A stretch of DNA of 64,000 nucleotides from an uncultured Tenacibaculum sp. (GTDB lineage: Bacteria > Bacteroidota > Bacteroidia > Flavobacteriales > Flavobacteriaceae), in NCBI GenBank assembly GCA_947504185.1, contig CANNGJ010000003.1, positions 122,655 to 186,654 of the forward strand. The letters run 5' to 3'. Positions 22,176 through 32,049 of the stretch are shown here, piece after piece. The notes under the pieces are model-generated. The model had not been told where the DNA came from. It searched no databases and saw nothing but the letters and a program-made list of their open reading frames with translations. Positions within the stretch are counted from its first letter, which is position 1; every line of letters begins with the position of its first letter. The position numbers and the translations under genes are program-made.

Positions 22176-24098
22176 TTATTTTTTGAGAATATAAAAATAT
22201 GATCGTCTATTTTTTTGATGCTCTTCTTTTGTACACTTACCCTTATTCGAATCACTACAATCATTTAACAATTGGTCTTCTCCATAACCAATAGCACTTT
22301 CAATTTGCTTAGCATCAATTCCTTTAGTTAAAATATAATTTCTAGTAGACTTTGCTCTATTATCTGATAATTTTCTGTTGTAATTTTTCGACCCCCTACT
22401 GTCTGTGTGAGATTCAATTTTTATTACCATTTCTGGATGATTCTTAAGTACAGATACAATATGCTTCAATTCACTCTCAGCGTCTTCTCTTATATTATAT
22501 AAATCAAAATCGAAATAAATAGGGTTAATAACAATCTGATCTTCTACTATTAACGGTTCCAATTCTATATTTGTTGTTATCAACTGACTATTAACATCTA
22601 ATGTTTCAGTATTTTTTTCAACATTTCTGTAATCTTCTTTTGATGTTACTATCGTATATTTTTGCTCACAATCTATAGTTTCAAAAATATAACTTCCATC
22701 ATTTTTTGAAATTTCCATCGCCACTTCTTCTCCTTTATTATTAATCAACTTAACATTAACATCTGGTATTGGCTTACCTGTTTTTGCATCGGTTACTACG
22801 CCATTTATATCTTCTTTACAGTAATATATAATATAGCTATAAATATCATCATCTCCTTTACCTCCTTTTCTGTTAGAAGAAAAGAATCCGTTAGTTTTTG
22901 TTTCGTTAATAACAAAAGCAAAATCATCTAAAGGTCCATTTATTGGCACTCCCAAATTCTTAGGCGTTGTAAAATCATTATTTAAATATTTTGACTCAAA
23001 TATATCTAACACTCCTAAACCTAAATGACCATCAGAAGAAAAATACATGGTTCCTTCAGCATCTACAAAAGGAAAAACTTCTCTCCCTTCAGTATTAATA
23101 GTCTTACCTAAATTTTCAACTTCACCATAATTATCTTTATCTAAAATAGTTACTTTATAAATATCTGTCGCTCCAAAACCACCTTTCATATCGGAAACAA
23201 AATACAATGTTTTTTCATCTGGACTTAAAGCTGGATGACCACACGAAAAATCATCTGAATTAAAAGGTAATTCTTTTATATTTTTCCATTCACCACCTAC
23301 ATTATTTGCTTTAAATATTTTTAAATTTGTAACTTTATTTTTATCACTTATTAATTTTTCTCCATCAAAATTATTTCTAGTAAAATACATTGTTTTACCA
23401 TCTTTAGTGATAATAACATTTGATTCGTGATAGCGAGTATTTATCCCTTTTATTTTTTCTACATTCCCTACTTCTAAAATATTTTGCTCCTTATCTAAAC
23501 TTTCTTTTGCTGAATAAATATTTAAAAAAGGCTGCTCATTCCAACTATATAATTTTTTATCAAATTTTGACCCCTCAGGTTTTGTTGAAGCGAAATACAA
23601 TTTATCATCATAAATAAAGCCTCCAAAATCAGAATATTTTGTATTAGACGATAAATTATATACGTTTACATAGTTCTTATTCTTATTGGTATAATCAACA
23701 AAATAATCCCTGTTTTCATCTAAAGCTTTTCCTCTACTATCATCCTTTTTTACTTGACGTAATTTACTCAACCACTCATCAGATTCTTTTATCTTACCAT
23801 TACTTTTTAATACTTGAGCATAACGAAAAATATATTCAGGTGCGACAATTGACTGGTATTTCTTCATCAATTCTGCATACATTTTTTCAGCTTTTAAAAG
23901 CTCGACATTATAGTAATAAGAATCTCCAAGCCTACTAATTACAGCTTTAGAAGTATCTCCTTTTTTATAGATGGATTCATATAATTCGGCAGATTTTTTA
24001 TATGCAAGTTTGTTAAAAAATTTATCAGCTATAGATTTTCGTTGAGAGTATCCAAAAACTGCAGTAAACAAACATATAAATAGTATACATTTTTTCAT
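22176..24098 (-). CDS. OmpA-family protein with TPR, PD40 and carboxypeptidase-like domains
   Basis: A 640-residue exported protein with a signal peptide ending near residue 18. Domains in order are TPR-like helices (about 20-110), PD40/WD40-like repeats (about 150-420, with LSPDEKTLYFVSD and GTMYFSSDGHLG), a carboxypeptidase regulatory-like domain (about 430-505, INGVVTDAKTGKPIPDVNV), and an OmpA peptidoglycan-binding domain (about 520-640, IESHTDSRGSKNYN). This order is that of PorE-type proteins of the type IX secretion system and their paralogues. No porP/sprF gene is adjacent, so its exact role is uncertain. It is the first chromosomal gene right of the element scar. Confidence 0.88.
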   Translation of the reverse strand: MKKCILFICLFTAVFGYSQRKSIADKFFNKLAYKKSAELYESIYKKGDTSKAVISRLGDSYYYNVELLKAEKMYAELMKKYQSIVAPEYIFRYAQVLKSNGKIKESDEWLSKLRQVKKDDSRGKALDENRDYFVDYTNKNKNYVNVYNLSSNTKYSDFGGFIYDDKLYFASTKPEGSKFDKKLYSWNEQPFLNIYSAKESLDKEQNILEVGNVEKIKGINTRYHESNVIITKDGKTMYFTRNNFDGEKLISDKNKVTNLKIFKANNVGGEWKNIKELPFNSDDFSCGHPALSPDEKTLYFVSDMKGGFGATDIYKVTILDKDNYGEVENLGKTINTEGREVFPFVDAEGTMYFSSDGHLGLGVLDIFESKYLNNDFTTPKNLGVPINGPLDDFAFVINETKTNGFFSSNRKGGKGDDDIYSYIIYYCKEDINGVVTDAKTGKPIPDVNVKLINNKGEEVAMEISKNDGSYIFETIDCEQKYTIVTSKEDYRNVEKNTETLDVNSQLITTNIELEPLIVEDQIVINPIYFDFDLYNIREDAESELKHIVSVLKNHPEMVIKIESHTDSRGSKNYNRKLSDNRAKSTRNYILTKGIDAKQIESAIGYGEDQLLNDCSDSNKGKCTKEEHQKNRRSYFYILKK

Positions 24099-24195
24099 AT
24101 GAGAGGGATTAAAAAGAACCTAAAAGGTTTAGTTGTTATTAAGAGAGTTTTTTAATTCTCTAATCATTTTTTCTATAGTAAAAATACTAAATATT

Positions 24196-24783
24196 TTATT
24201 TTAACCCAGTTAACCTAGCAACATACTTTCCTATCACATCAAATTCAAGATTAATTTCACTCCCTACTTTAAAATTTTTAAAAGTAGTGTGCGCTAAAGT
24301 ATAAGGAATAATAGCAACACTAAATTCATCCTTTTTTGAGTTCACCACCGTTAAACTAACTCCGTTGACAGTTATCGATCCTTTTTCGATAGTAATATTA
24401 CTCCCATCAAAATCATATGAAAACGTAAAAACAGTACTTCCATCTTGATCTTCAATACGAGTACAAATTCCTGTTCTATCAACATGCCCTTGAACGATAT
24501 GTCCATCTAATCGAGCACCTAATTTCATTGCTCTTTCTAAATTAACTTCATCGTCAACTTTTAGATCTCCGATATTCGTTTTATCAAGTGTTTCTTTAAT
24601 TGCAGTAACCGTGTATTCATCATTATCAATCTCTACAACAGTTAAACATACACCATTGTGCGCTACACTTTGATCTATTTTTAATTCATCTGTAATAGTA
24701 CTTTGTATAGTTAAGTGTAAGTTCTCCTTATCTTTAACTACTCTTTTTACAATTCCAAGAGTTTCAATTATTCCAGTAAACAT
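24196..24783 (-). CDS. ribE: Riboflavin synthase, alpha chain
   Basis: A 195-residue enzyme that dismutates two 6,7-dimethyl-8-ribityllumazine molecules to riboflavin. It shows the internal duplication of the family: MFTGIIETLG at the start, GHIVQGHVDRTG at about 99-110, and two lumazine-binding barrels with the SLTVV/CLTVV pair. The length is typical (about 200). It is divergent from pdxA, with overlapping promoters in a 61-base gap. Confidence 0.96.
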   Translation of the reverse strand: MFTGIIETLGIVKRVVKDKENLHLTIQSTITDELKIDQSVAHNGVCLTVVEIDNDEYTVTAIKETLDKTNIGDLKVDDEVNLERAMKLGARLDGHIVQGHVDRTGICTRIEDQDGSTVFTFSYDFDGSNITIEKGSITVNGVSLTVVNSKKDEFSVAIIPYTLAHTTFKNFKVGSEINLEFDVIGKYVARLTGLK

Positions 24784-24798
24784 TCTCTAAATTTTAGT

Positions 24799-24821
24799 TA
24801 CTTTTGTTTGCATCAAAAATA
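24799..24821. promoter_or_regulatory. Divergent ribE / pdxA promoter elements
   Basis: TACTTTTG (24799-24806, plus strand) fits the TAnnTTTG element for pdxA. CAAAAATA (24814-24821) is the same element on the minus strand for ribE. The -33 parts are not clear. Confidence 0.5.
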
Positions 24822-24844
24822 CAACTTTACGCACTAAAGTAACT

Positions 24845-25879
24845 ATGGACAATACAAACAAAATTATTGTTGGAATTTCAGTTGGCGACATAAACGGAAT
24901 TGGTATAGAAATTATTTTAAAAACGTTTGAAGACAAGCGCATGCTTGAGTTTTGTACTCCTGTATTATTTGCTTCTAATCGATTAATTTCTTATCACAAA
25001 AAAGCTTTAGGCCTCAACAACAATATTCATGGAATTAACAATATTGAGAAAATTGTTCATGGAAAAATCAATTTACTAAATGCCTGGAAAGAAGAGGTTA
25101 AAATTGAAATTGGCAAAATAACAGAAATTGGTGGAGAATTTGCTTACAAATCTCTTGCAGCTGCAATCGAAGCTTTAAAAAACAATCACATTAATGTTTT
25201 ATTAACTGCACCAATCAGCAAAGAAAACATACAATCTAAAGAATTTAAATTCCCAGGACATACCGAATATTTAGAAGAAAACTTAGACGGTAAAAGTTTA
25301 ATGATTTTAATGACTGATGAATTACGCATTGGTTTAATTACTGGACATATTCCTATATCAGAGGTAGCAGCAAGCATTACTCCTGAATTGATAAAATCTA
25401 AAGTAGAGATTATGCACAATTCTTTAAAGAATGATTTTAACATAAGAAAACCTAAAATAGCAGTTTTAGGATTAAACCCTCACTGTGGCGATAACGGAAT
25501 TATTGGTAAAGAAGATGATGAAATCGTGCGTCCAACAATTAATGAAATAAAAGAATCAGGTAAATTAGTTTTTGGACCTTATGCAGCAGATGGTTTTTTT
25601 GGTTCGAAAACCTACAAGCAATTCGATGGTGTTTTAGCCATGTATCACGATCAAGGTTTAGCGCCTTTTAAAGCATTGTCATTTGGTAATGGTGTTAATT
25701 TTACAGCTGGCTTAAGCAAAGTAAGAACCTCTCCTGATCACGGAACTGGTTTTGATATTGCAGGTAAAAACAAAGCAAATCCTGCTTCGTTTAAAGAAGC
25801 TTTATTTACCTCATTACAAATATTTAAGAACCGAGAAGAGAATAAAGACCTAACCAAAAACGTACTAAAAGTTAAATAG
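24845..25879 (+). CDS. pdxA: 4-hydroxythreonine-4-phosphate dehydrogenase
   Basis: A 344-residue cytosolic dehydrogenase of the DXP-dependent pyridoxal phosphate pathway. Family signatures are GDINGIGIEI near the start, FPGHTEYL (metal-ligand His, about 138), GLNPHCGDNGIIGKED (about 208-224), and MYHDQGLAPFKALSF (about 265-280) with further metal and substrate contacts. Length is normal. Single gene, divergent from ribE; a new promoter follows before the DUF177 gene. Confidence 0.96.
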   Translation: MDNTNKIIVGISVGDINGIGIEIILKTFEDKRMLEFCTPVLFASNRLISYHKKALGLNNNIHGINNIEKIVHGKINLLNAWKEEVKIEIGKITEIGGEFAYKSLAAAIEALKNNHINVLLTAPISKENIQSKEFKFPGHTEYLEENLDGKSLMILMTDELRIGLITGHIPISEVAASITPELIKSKVEIMHNSLKNDFNIRKPKIAVLGLNPHCGDNGIIGKEDDEIVRPTINEIKESGKLVFGPYAADGFFGSKTYKQFDGVLAMYHDQGLAPFKALSFGNGVNFTAGLSKVRTSPDHGTGFDIAGKNKANPASFKEALFTSLQIFKNREENKDLTKNVLKVK

Positions 25880-25922
25880 TATATTTTTTTAAAGTAAAAT
25901 ATAAATATAAAAACATTTTTTA

Positions 25923-25930
25923 TATCTTTG
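25923..25930 (+). promoter_or_regulatory. Promoter element for DUF177-rpmF
   Basis: TATCTTTG followed by CACG matches the TAnnTTTG element very well, 24 bases before the DUF177 start. An upstream TTG is not obvious. Confidence 0.55.
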
Positions 25931-25953
25931 CACGCTCAAATTGATAGTTGTAG

Positions 25954-26493
25954 ATGAAAGACTTAAAAGAATTCAACATACCTTTTATAGGTTTAAAAGA
26001 AGGAAGTCATTCATTTGAATATCAAATTGACAATACGTTCTTTGAAGCTTTTCAGTTTGAAGCTTTTAACAAAGCTAATTTAAAAGCGGATGTTGATTTT
26101 ACAAAAAAGAATACCATAATGGAATTTTCTTTTGTAATAAACGGAACAGTAAATGTTCCTTGCGACACCACTAACGAACCATTTAATCAAGAGATTAATG
26201 GCGACATGAAATTAGTAGTTAAATTTGGATCTGAATTTAATGACGAACACGATGAAATTTTGATTCTTCCACATGAAGCTTATCAAATAAACATTGCTCA
26301 ATACATATATGAGTTAACTGTATTATCTGTTCCAACAAAAAGAATCCATCCAGACGTGTTAAACGGCTCAATGGAATCTGAAGCTTTAAAAAGATTAGAA
26401 GAATTAAGAATTAAAGAGAATAAAACTGTTGAAGAAGAAACATCAACAGACCCAAGATGGGATAAATTAAAGGATTTACTAACAGATAAATAA
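25954..26493 (+). CDS. DUF177 (YceD-like) protein, ribosome-linked
   Basis: A 179-residue protein with the DUF177/YceD pattern: a central strand with a Cys near CDTTNEPF, and a C-terminal PRWDKLKDLL segment. The homologous E. coli protein affects 23S rRNA accumulation. The gene is almost always directly upstream of rpmF, as here (9-base gap), so both belong to one transcript from the promoter at 25,923. Bacteroidota versions diverge strongly from the E. coli protein. Confidence 0.88.
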   Translation: MKDLKEFNIPFIGLKEGSHSFEYQIDNTFFEAFQFEAFNKANLKADVDFTKKNTIMEFSFVINGTVNVPCDTTNEPFNQEINGDMKLVVKFGSEFNDEHDEILILPHEAYQINIAQYIYELTVLSVPTKRIHPDVLNGSMESEALKRLEELRIKENKTVEEETSTDPRWDKLKDLLTDK

Positions 26494-26502
26494 AAACATA
26501 AA

Positions 26503-26697
26503 ATGGCACATCCAAAGAGAAAAATATCGAAAACTAGAAGAGATAAAAGAAGAACTCACTATAAGGCTTCTGTACCTCAAATAGCAACAGATCCAACAAC
26601 TGGAGAGGCTCATTTATACCATAGAGCTCACTGGCACGAAGGTAAATTATACTACAGAGGTCAAGTTGTATTAGAATCTGTAGTAGCAGAAGCTTAA
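26503..26697 (+). CDS. rpmF: 50S ribosomal protein L32
   Basis: A 64-residue basic protein, [17 protein letters not shown] at the start, diagnostic for L32. The usual Cys-type zinc pair is absent; the region reads [16 protein letters not shown], as in other zinc-free versions. It follows DUF177 closely and ends at a strong terminator. Confidence 0.97.
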   Translation: MAHPKRKISKTRRDKRRTHYKASVPQIATDPTTGEAHLYHRAHWHEGKLYYRGQVVLESVVAEA

Positions 26698-26722
26698 TAT
26701 AACCCTCTGTTATAAAAAATCA

Positions 26723-26749
26723 AAAAATCCCTCATAAAGAGGGATTTTT
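26723..26749 (+). terminator. Terminator after rpmF
   Basis: AAAAATCCCTC / GAGGGATTTTT, 11-bp perfect stem, 5-base loop, T-rich 3' arm. Confidence 0.9.
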
Positions 26750-26815
26750 CATGTTTTTACGTCAAAATTTGTTGTTTTTGACGTTTTTTTACATATAAAG
26801 TGAAATAATTTTCAT

Positions 26816-26823
26816 TACTTTTG
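26816..26823 (+). promoter_or_regulatory. Promoter element for fabH
   Basis: TACTTTTG fits TAnnTTTG and lies 30 bases before the fabH ATG at 26854. It contains the TTG that an earlier start call would use, which argues against that start. Confidence 0.5.
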
Positions 26824-26853
26824 AAAACTCGTTTTACGACAAAACAAACAACT

Positions 26854-27849
26854 ATGACTAAAATAACTGCAGCGATAACAGCCGTAGGTAAATATCTCCC
26901 TGAATACGCTCTAACTAATAAAGAATTAGAGACGATGGTTGATACTAATGACGAATGGATTACTTCTCGAACAGGAATTAAGGAGCGTCGAATATTAAAA
27001 GGCGAAGGAAAAGGAACTTCTTTCATGGCCATAAAAGCAGCTGAAGACTTACTTAAAAAATCAAACATTAATCCAGAAGAGATTGATATGGTTATCGTAG
27101 CTACTGCAACTCCAGATATGCCTGTTGCTTCAACAGCAGCATATACAGCATCTAAAATTGGTGCTACAAATGCTTTTTCTTACGATTTACAAGCAGCATG
27201 TTCAAGTTTTTTATATGGCATGTCAACCGCTTCTAGTTATATAGAAAGTGGTAGATATAAAAAAGTATTATTAATTGGGGCTGATAAAATGTCTTCTATT
27301 ATTAATTATACAGATAGAGCAACTTGTATTATTTTTGGTGACGGAGCTGGAGCAGCTTTATTTGAACCAAATAACGAAGGCTTAGGTTTACAAGATGAAT
27401 ACTTAAGAAGTGATGGTATTGGACGTGAATTTTTAAAGATTGAAGCTGGTGGATCTATCTTACCTACTTCTGAAGATACTTTAAAGAACGGACAACATTT
27501 TGTGCACCAAGAAGGAAAATCAGTATTCAAATATGCTGTTTCTAATATGGCTGATGTTTCTGAGAAAATGTTAACACGAAACAATCTTACCAAAGAAGAT
27601 ATTCAATGGTTAGTTCCACATCAAGCAAATAAAAGAATTATTGAAGCTACAGCAAATAGAGTTGGGCTTCCAGATGATAAAGTAATGATGAATATTCATA
27701 AGTACGGAAATACCACTTCTGCTACTTTACCGTTATTACTTGCAGATTATGAAAAAGAGTTAAAAAAAGGAGACAATTTAATTTTTGCCGCTTTTGGTGG
27801 AGGCTTCACATGGGGAGCTATCTACTTAAAATGGGCATATAACTCATAA
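26854..27849 (+). CDS. fabH: Beta-ketoacyl-ACP synthase III
   Basis: A 331-residue enzyme that starts fatty acid synthesis by condensing acetyl-CoA with malonyl-ACP. The Cys-His-Asn triad is in DLQAACSSFLYG (Cys near 113), PHQANKRI (His) and HKYGNTTSATLP (Asn). I place the start at ATG 26854 (MTKITAAITAVGKYLPEY), the usual N-terminus; the longer frame from TTG 26821 would begin in the promoter. It is followed after 27 bases by accB, an arrangement expected for fatty acid genes. Confidence 0.95.
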   Translation: MTKITAAITAVGKYLPEYALTNKELETMVDTNDEWITSRTGIKERRILKGEGKGTSFMAIKAAEDLLKKSNINPEEIDMVIVATATPDMPVASTAAYTASKIGATNAFSYDLQAACSSFLYGMSTASSYIESGRYKKVLLIGADKMSSIINYTDRATCIIFGDGAGAALFEPNNEGLGLQDEYLRSDGIGREFLKIEAGGSILPTSEDTLKNGQHFVHQEGKSVFKYAVSNMADVSEKMLTRNNLTKEDIQWLVPHQANKRIIEATANRVGLPDDKVMMNIHKYGNTTSATLPLLLADYEKELKKGDNLIFAAFGGGFTWGAIYLKWAYNS

Positions 27850-27876
27850 TAAACCAAACAACTAAAATTAAGAAAA

Positions 27877-28356
27877 ATGGATATTAAAGAAATTCAAAGT
27901 CTTATAAAGTTTGTAGCAAAATCAGGCGCAAGCGAAGTAAAGTTAGAAATGGAAGATATTAAAATCACCATTAAAACTGGAAGCGAAGCTCCTGAAACTA
28001 CAATTATTCAAGCGGCAGCCCCTATGGCAGCAGCTCCCCAAATGGTAGCACAAGCACCAGTTGCTCAAGCAGCAGCTCCTGCGGCGCCAGTGAGTAATAC
28101 TGAAGACGATTCAAAATACATTACTATTAAGTCACCAATTATTGGTACTTTTTACAGAAAGCCATCTCCAGACAAACCAAATTTTGCTGAAGTAGGTACA
28201 GACGTTAAAGTAGGTGATACTGTTTGTATTATTGAAGCAATGAAATTATTTAACGAAATCGAATCTGAAGTTTCAGGTAAAATCGTTAAAATATTAGTAG
28301 ATGATTCTTCTCCGGTAGAATTCGATCAACCATTATTTTTAGTAGATCCATCTTAA
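27877..28356 (+). CDS. accB: Biotin carboxyl carrier protein of acetyl-CoA carboxylase
   Basis: A 159-residue protein. An N-terminal segment ([16 protein letters not shown]) is followed by an Ala- and Pro-rich linker (about 45-80) and a biotinyl domain with the modified Lys in [10 protein letters not shown] near 122. It carries biotin between carboxylase and transferase subunits. A terminator-like hairpin separates it from accC, so the carrier may be made in excess. Confidence 0.96.
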   Translation: MDIKEIQSLIKFVAKSGASEVKLEMEDIKITIKTGSEAPETTIIQAAAPMAAAPQMVAQAPVAQAAAPAAPVSNTEDDSKYITIKSPIIGTFYRKPSPDKPNFAEVGTDVKVGDTVCIIEAMKLFNEIESEVSGKIVKILVDDSSPVEFDQPLFLVDPS

Positions 28357-28367
28357 TTAACATAAAA

Positions 28368-28413
28368 CTCCAAATTAAATAGAATAAGTTTTTATTTAAT
28401 TTGGAGCTTTTTA
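28368..28413 (+). terminator. Terminator-like hairpin between accB and accC
   Basis: CTCCAAATTAAATA (28368-28381) pairs exactly with TATTTAATTTGGAG (28393-28406), 14 bp, followed by CTTTTT. It lies inside an operon, so it probably acts as a partial terminator. Confidence 0.75.
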
Positions 28414-28426
28414 ATTCTTAGAACGT

Positions 28427-29767
28427 ATGTTTAAAAAGATATTAATTGCCAATAGAGGTGAAATTGCGCTACGCGTAATTAGAACCTGTAAAGAGATGGG
28501 GATAAAAACTGTAGCTGTATATTCTAAAGCAGATGCAGAAAGTTTACATGTAAAATTTGCTGATGAAGCAGTTTGTATTGGTCCTGCCCCAAGTAGTGAA
28601 TCTTACTTAAAAATGGATCGTATTATTGCTGCGGCAGAAATTACGAATGCTGACGGAATTCACCCAGGATATGGTTTCTTATCAGAAAATGCTAAGTTTT
28701 CTAAATTATGTGAAGAGCACGATATTAAATTTATCGGTGCTTCACCGGAGATGATTGACCGTATGGGAGATAAAGCAAATGCAAAATCTACAATGATTGC
28801 TGCTGGCGTACCTTGTGTACCTGGAAGCGAAGGTGTTATTGAAGATTTTGAAGCTTGTAAAAGAACTGCAATCGAAACTGGATACCCTGTAATGCTAAAA
28901 GCATCAGCAGGTGGTGGTGGAAAAGGAATGCGTGCTGTATGGAAAGAAGAAGATTTAAAAGACGCTTGGGATTCTGCAAGACAAGAATCAAAAGCTGCTT
29001 TTGGAAATGATGATATGTACATGGAGAAGCTTATTGAAGAGCCTCGTCATATTGAAATCCAAATTGTTGGAGACTCATTTGGAAAAGCATGTCACTTATC
29101 AGAAAGAGACTGTTCAGTACAACGTCGTCATCAAAAATTAACAGAAGAAACTCCTTCTCCATTTATGACGGATGAATTACGTCATAAAATGGGAGAAGCT
29201 GCAGTAAAAGCTGCTGAGTTTATTAAATATGAAGGTGCTGGTACCGTTGAATTTTTAGTAGACAAACACCGAAACTTCTACTTTATGGAAATGAATACTC
29301 GTATTCAAGTAGAACACCCTATTACTGAAGAAGTAGTAGATTACGATTTAATTCGTGAGCAAATTTTAGTTGCTGCTGGCGTACCTGTTTCTGGTAAAAA
29401 TTATTTTCCTCAATTACATTCTATCGAGTGTAGAATTAATGCTGAAGATCCTTTTAATAATTTTAGACCAGCTCCAGGGAAAATTACATCTTACCATGCA
29501 CCAGGAGGTCACGGAGTTCGTATAGATACACATGTATATGCTGGCTATATGATTCCGCCAAACTATGACTCAATGATTTCAAAATTAATTGTTACTGCAC
29601 AAACACGTGAAGAAGCAATTAACAAAATGAAAAGAGCATTAGATGAGTATGTAATTGAAGGTGTTAAAACCACCATTCCTTTTCACAGACAATTAATGGA
29701 TCATCCTGATTATGTTGCTGGTAATTACACCACAAAGTTTATGGAAGATTTTGAAATGAAATCATAA
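28427..29767 (+). CDS. accC: Acetyl-CoA carboxylase, biotin carboxylase subunit
   Basis: A 446-residue ATP-grasp enzyme that carboxylates the biotin on AccB. Visible features are [16 protein letters not shown] at the start, the Gly-rich ATP loop [12 protein letters not shown] (about 160-171), the catalytic region [12 protein letters not shown] (about 225-236) and [11 protein letters not shown] (about 287-297). Length typical. A terminator follows at 29785. Confidence 0.97.
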   Translation: MFKKILIANRGEIALRVIRTCKEMGIKTVAVYSKADAESLHVKFADEAVCIGPAPSSESYLKMDRIIAAAEITNADGIHPGYGFLSENAKFSKLCEEHDIKFIGASPEMIDRMGDKANAKSTMIAAGVPCVPGSEGVIEDFEACKRTAIETGYPVMLKASAGGGGKGMRAVWKEEDLKDAWDSARQESKAAFGNDDMYMEKLIEEPRHIEIQIVGDSFGKACHLSERDCSVQRRHQKLTEETPSPFMTDELRHKMGEAAVKAAEFIKYEGAGTVEFLVDKHRNFYFMEMNTRIQVEHPITEEVVDYDLIREQILVAAGVPVSGKNYFPQLHSIECRINAEDPFNNFRPAPGKITSYHAPGGHGVRIDTHVYAGYMIPPNYDSMISKLIVTAQTREEAINKMKRALDEYVIEGVKTTIPFHRQLMDHPDYVAGNYTTKFMEDFEMKS

Positions 29768-29784
29768 TAATTTCAATTATAGAT

Positions 29785-29820
29785 TAAAAAATCAGTGACT
29801 TGTTCACTGATTTTTTTTAT
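29785..29820 (+). terminator. Terminator after accC
   Basis: AAAAAATCAGTGA / TCACTGATTTTTT, 13-bp perfect stem, then more T. It covers an upstream start candidate of waaA (29800), which supports ATG 29836 as the true start. Confidence 0.88.
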
Positions 29821-29835
29821 TCATACATTCGTACT

Positions 29836-31074
29836 ATGAACTTATTGTATAATATTTTAGTATTCATCGCCTCTATTATACTTCCTATACTAGCTTCATT
29901 TAATAAAAAGATAAAGCTATTTGTTGATGGAAGAAAAGAAACTTTTGAAAAATTATCAGCAATAAACGCTAATGATAAAGTTGTTTGGGTTCATGCTGCT
30001 TCTTTGGGAGAGTTTGAACAAGCACGACCAATTATTGAAGAACTCAAAGTCGACTATTCTAAATATAAAATTGTTGTTACCTTTTTTTCTCCTTCTGGAT
30101 ATGAAATACGTAAGAATTACCCTCACGCTGATGTACTATGCTATTTACCTTTAGATACTAAATCTAATGCTAGAAAATTTATACAACAAGTAGATCCTTC
30201 TATAGCTATTATGGTTAAGTATGAATTTTGGCCTAACTTATTATCAGAATTAAAAGACACCAATACTCCTACTATTTTAGTTTCAGGAATTTTTAGAAAA
30301 AAGCAATCTTTTTTTAAATGGTATGGCAGCTTTATGAGAGATAAGCTAAAAGCTTTTGATTTCTTTTTTGTTCAAAATAAAACCTCTAAAGAGTTATTAA
30401 ATAGCATAAACTACCAAAATACTTCTGTAACTGGTGATACTCGTTTTGACAGAGTTTATGAAATATTACAACAAGACAATACTTTAGATTTTATAGATAC
30501 ATTTAAAAACAACACCTATACTGTTGTAGCTGGAAGTACCTGGAAAGAAGATGAGGAGCTCTTAGTTAATTACATTAATAATAAAGCTACTCGAAAAGAA
30601 AAATTTATTATTGCTCCACATAATATTAAACCAAATCAAATACAAGTATTAAAAAACTCTATCTTAAAAAAGACTGTGCTTTTTTCAGAAAAAGACAAAG
30701 TAGACCTTGAAGAATATCAAGTCTTCATTATCGATACTATTGGGTTACTTACAAAGATATATTCATACGCAGATGTTGCTTATGTTGGCGGAGGATTAAA
30801 AACTGGTTTGCACAATATTTTAGAACCTGCAACTTTTGGCATTCCCGTGATATTTGGAGGTTATAAATACAAGAAATTTAAGGAGGCAACCGATTTGTTA
30901 GAAATAGGTAGTGTTACAATTGTTACAAATAAAAAGGAATTATCTACTACTTTTGTATCATTAAACGTTAATAATGATTTAAGAACCCAAATGGGGCTTA
31001 CTAACTACAACTATATAAAAAATAACACTGGTGCTACTAAAACCATAATGAATTATATAAAAAAGACATTATAA
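29836..31074 (+). CDS. waaA: 3-deoxy-D-manno-octulosonic acid transferase
   Basis: A 412-residue glycosyltransferase that adds Kdo to lipid A precursor. ATG 29836 (MNLLYNILVF, a membrane anchor at 1-20) is preferred over 29800, which falls in a terminator. Family features are VWVHAASLGEFEQARP (about 52-67), the KYEFWPN segment, VAGSTWKEDE (about 232-241) and YVGGGLKTGLHNILEP with the catalytic and nucleotide-binding residues. Its stop and the next start overlap by one base (TAATG). Confidence 0.94.
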   Translation: MNLLYNILVFIASIILPILASFNKKIKLFVDGRKETFEKLSAINANDKVVWVHAASLGEFEQARPIIEELKVDYSKYKIVVTFFSPSGYEIRKNYPHADVLCYLPLDTKSNARKFIQQVDPSIAIMVKYEFWPNLLSELKDTNTPTILVSGIFRKKQSFFKWYGSFMRDKLKAFDFFFVQNKTSKELLNSINYQNTSVTGDTRFDRVYEILQQDNTLDFIDTFKNNTYTVVAGSTWKEDEELLVNYINNKATRKEKFIIAPHNIKPNQIQVLKNSILKKTVLFSEKDKVDLEEYQVFIIDTIGLLTKIYSYADVAYVGGGLKTGLHNILEPATFGIPVIFGGYKYKKFKEATDLLEIGSVTIVTNKKELSTTFVSLNVNNDLRTQMGLTNYNYIKNNTGATKTIMNYIKKTL

Positions 31075-31634
31075 TGGATTTCATTTTACAACCTTGGCCC
31101 TGGTTTATTTCTGGCCCTCTGATAGCCTTAGTGCTATTTCTGTTTTTTTACTTCGGAAAAAATTTTGGAGTATCTACTAATTTAGAAACTATGTGTACCA
31201 TTGCTGGTGCAGGTAAAGTATCTGATTACTTTAAAAAAGATTGGAAAGAACGTGATTGGGCTTTGGTATTTTTAGTTGGATTAATAATTGGCGGATTTCT
31301 TGCTATTAATTATTTATCAGTAACAAAAACAATCAATCTAAATCCTAAAACCGTACAAGAATTAGCCGATTTGGGTTTTGTTAACGCAGGGAGTTCTTAT
31401 GTTCCTAGTGAAATTTTTAGCATTGAAAATATGCTAACACTAAAAGGTTTTGGAATATTACTAATCGCTGGTGTTTTTATTGGCTTTGGTACACGATATG
31501 CTGGCGGATGTACTTCTGGACATGCCATTACTGGGCTAAGCAGCTTACAATTACCATCGTTAATAGCTGTTATTGGATTTTTTATTGGTGGATTAGTAAT
31601 GACATGGGTTTTATTCCCTTTAATTTTTAGATAA
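31074..31634 (+). CDS. YeeE/YedE family membrane protein (sulfur-compound transport)
   Basis: A 186-residue membrane protein with four or more helices and the signature RYAGGCTSGHAITGLSSLQLPS (about 141-162) with its conserved Cys. In this family the Cys relays thiosulfate or related sulfur species. The next gene is its usual partner, one base downstream. The two halves together equal one full-length YeeE. Substrate inferred from the family. Confidence 0.9.
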   Translation: MDFILQPWPWFISGPLIALVLFLFFYFGKNFGVSTNLETMCTIAGAGKVSDYFKKDWKERDWALVFLVGLIIGGFLAINYLSVTKTINLNPKTVQELADLGFVNAGSSYVPSEIFSIENMLTLKGFGILLIAGVFIGFGTRYAGGCTSGHAITGLSSLQLPSLIAVIGFFIGGLVMTWVLFPLIFR

Positions 31635-31635
31635 T

Positions 31636-32049
31636 ATGAAAAACATTAAATTTTTAATATTAGGTATTTTCTTTGGGATAGTATTATCTAAATCTGAAGC
31701 TATTTCATGGTATAGAATTTATGAAATGTTTAAATTTCAATCATTTCATATGTATGGTATTATTGGAAGTGCAGTAGCTGTTTCAATGGCATTCATATAC
31801 TTCTTTAAAAAAGGAACTATTAAGGATTATTTAGGAAATCAAATTCTAATTAAAGAAAAGAAAAAAGGGTTTATAAGAACTTTAATAGGCGGAACTATCT
31901 TTGGGTTAGGCTGGGCTTTAGCTGGTGCTTGTCCTGCTCCTATTTTTGTTTTAATTGGTCAAGGAATTTTTCCAATTATTATTGTTTTAATTGGTGCAAT
32001 GCTCGGAGCTTTTATTTATGGATTATTAAGTAAAAAGCTACCAAACTAA
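31636..32049 (+). CDS. DUF6691 / YeeE-like second half membrane protein
   Basis: A 137-residue membrane protein, partner of the preceding gene. It has the second Cys motif WALAGACPAPIFVLIGQG (about 95-112), equivalent to the second half of YeeE-type transporters. The pair probably form one sulfur-compound channel. The stop overlaps the next start by one base. Confidence 0.88.
   Translation: MKNIKFLILGIFFGIVLSKSEAISWYRIYEMFKFQSFHMYGIIGSAVAVSMAFIYFFKKGTIKDYLGNQILIKEKKKGFIRTLIGGTIFGLGWALAGACPAPIFVLIGQGIFPIIIVLIGAMLGAFIYGLLSKKLPN

Noticed and set aside
25186..25443. Minus-strand frame opposite pdxA
   Set aside because: Shadow frame with no start context or motif.
28660..29022. Minus-strand frame opposite accC
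   Set aside because: Shadow of a highly conserved gene on the other strand.
29800..29835. Upstream start for waaA
   Set aside because: It lies in the accC terminator.
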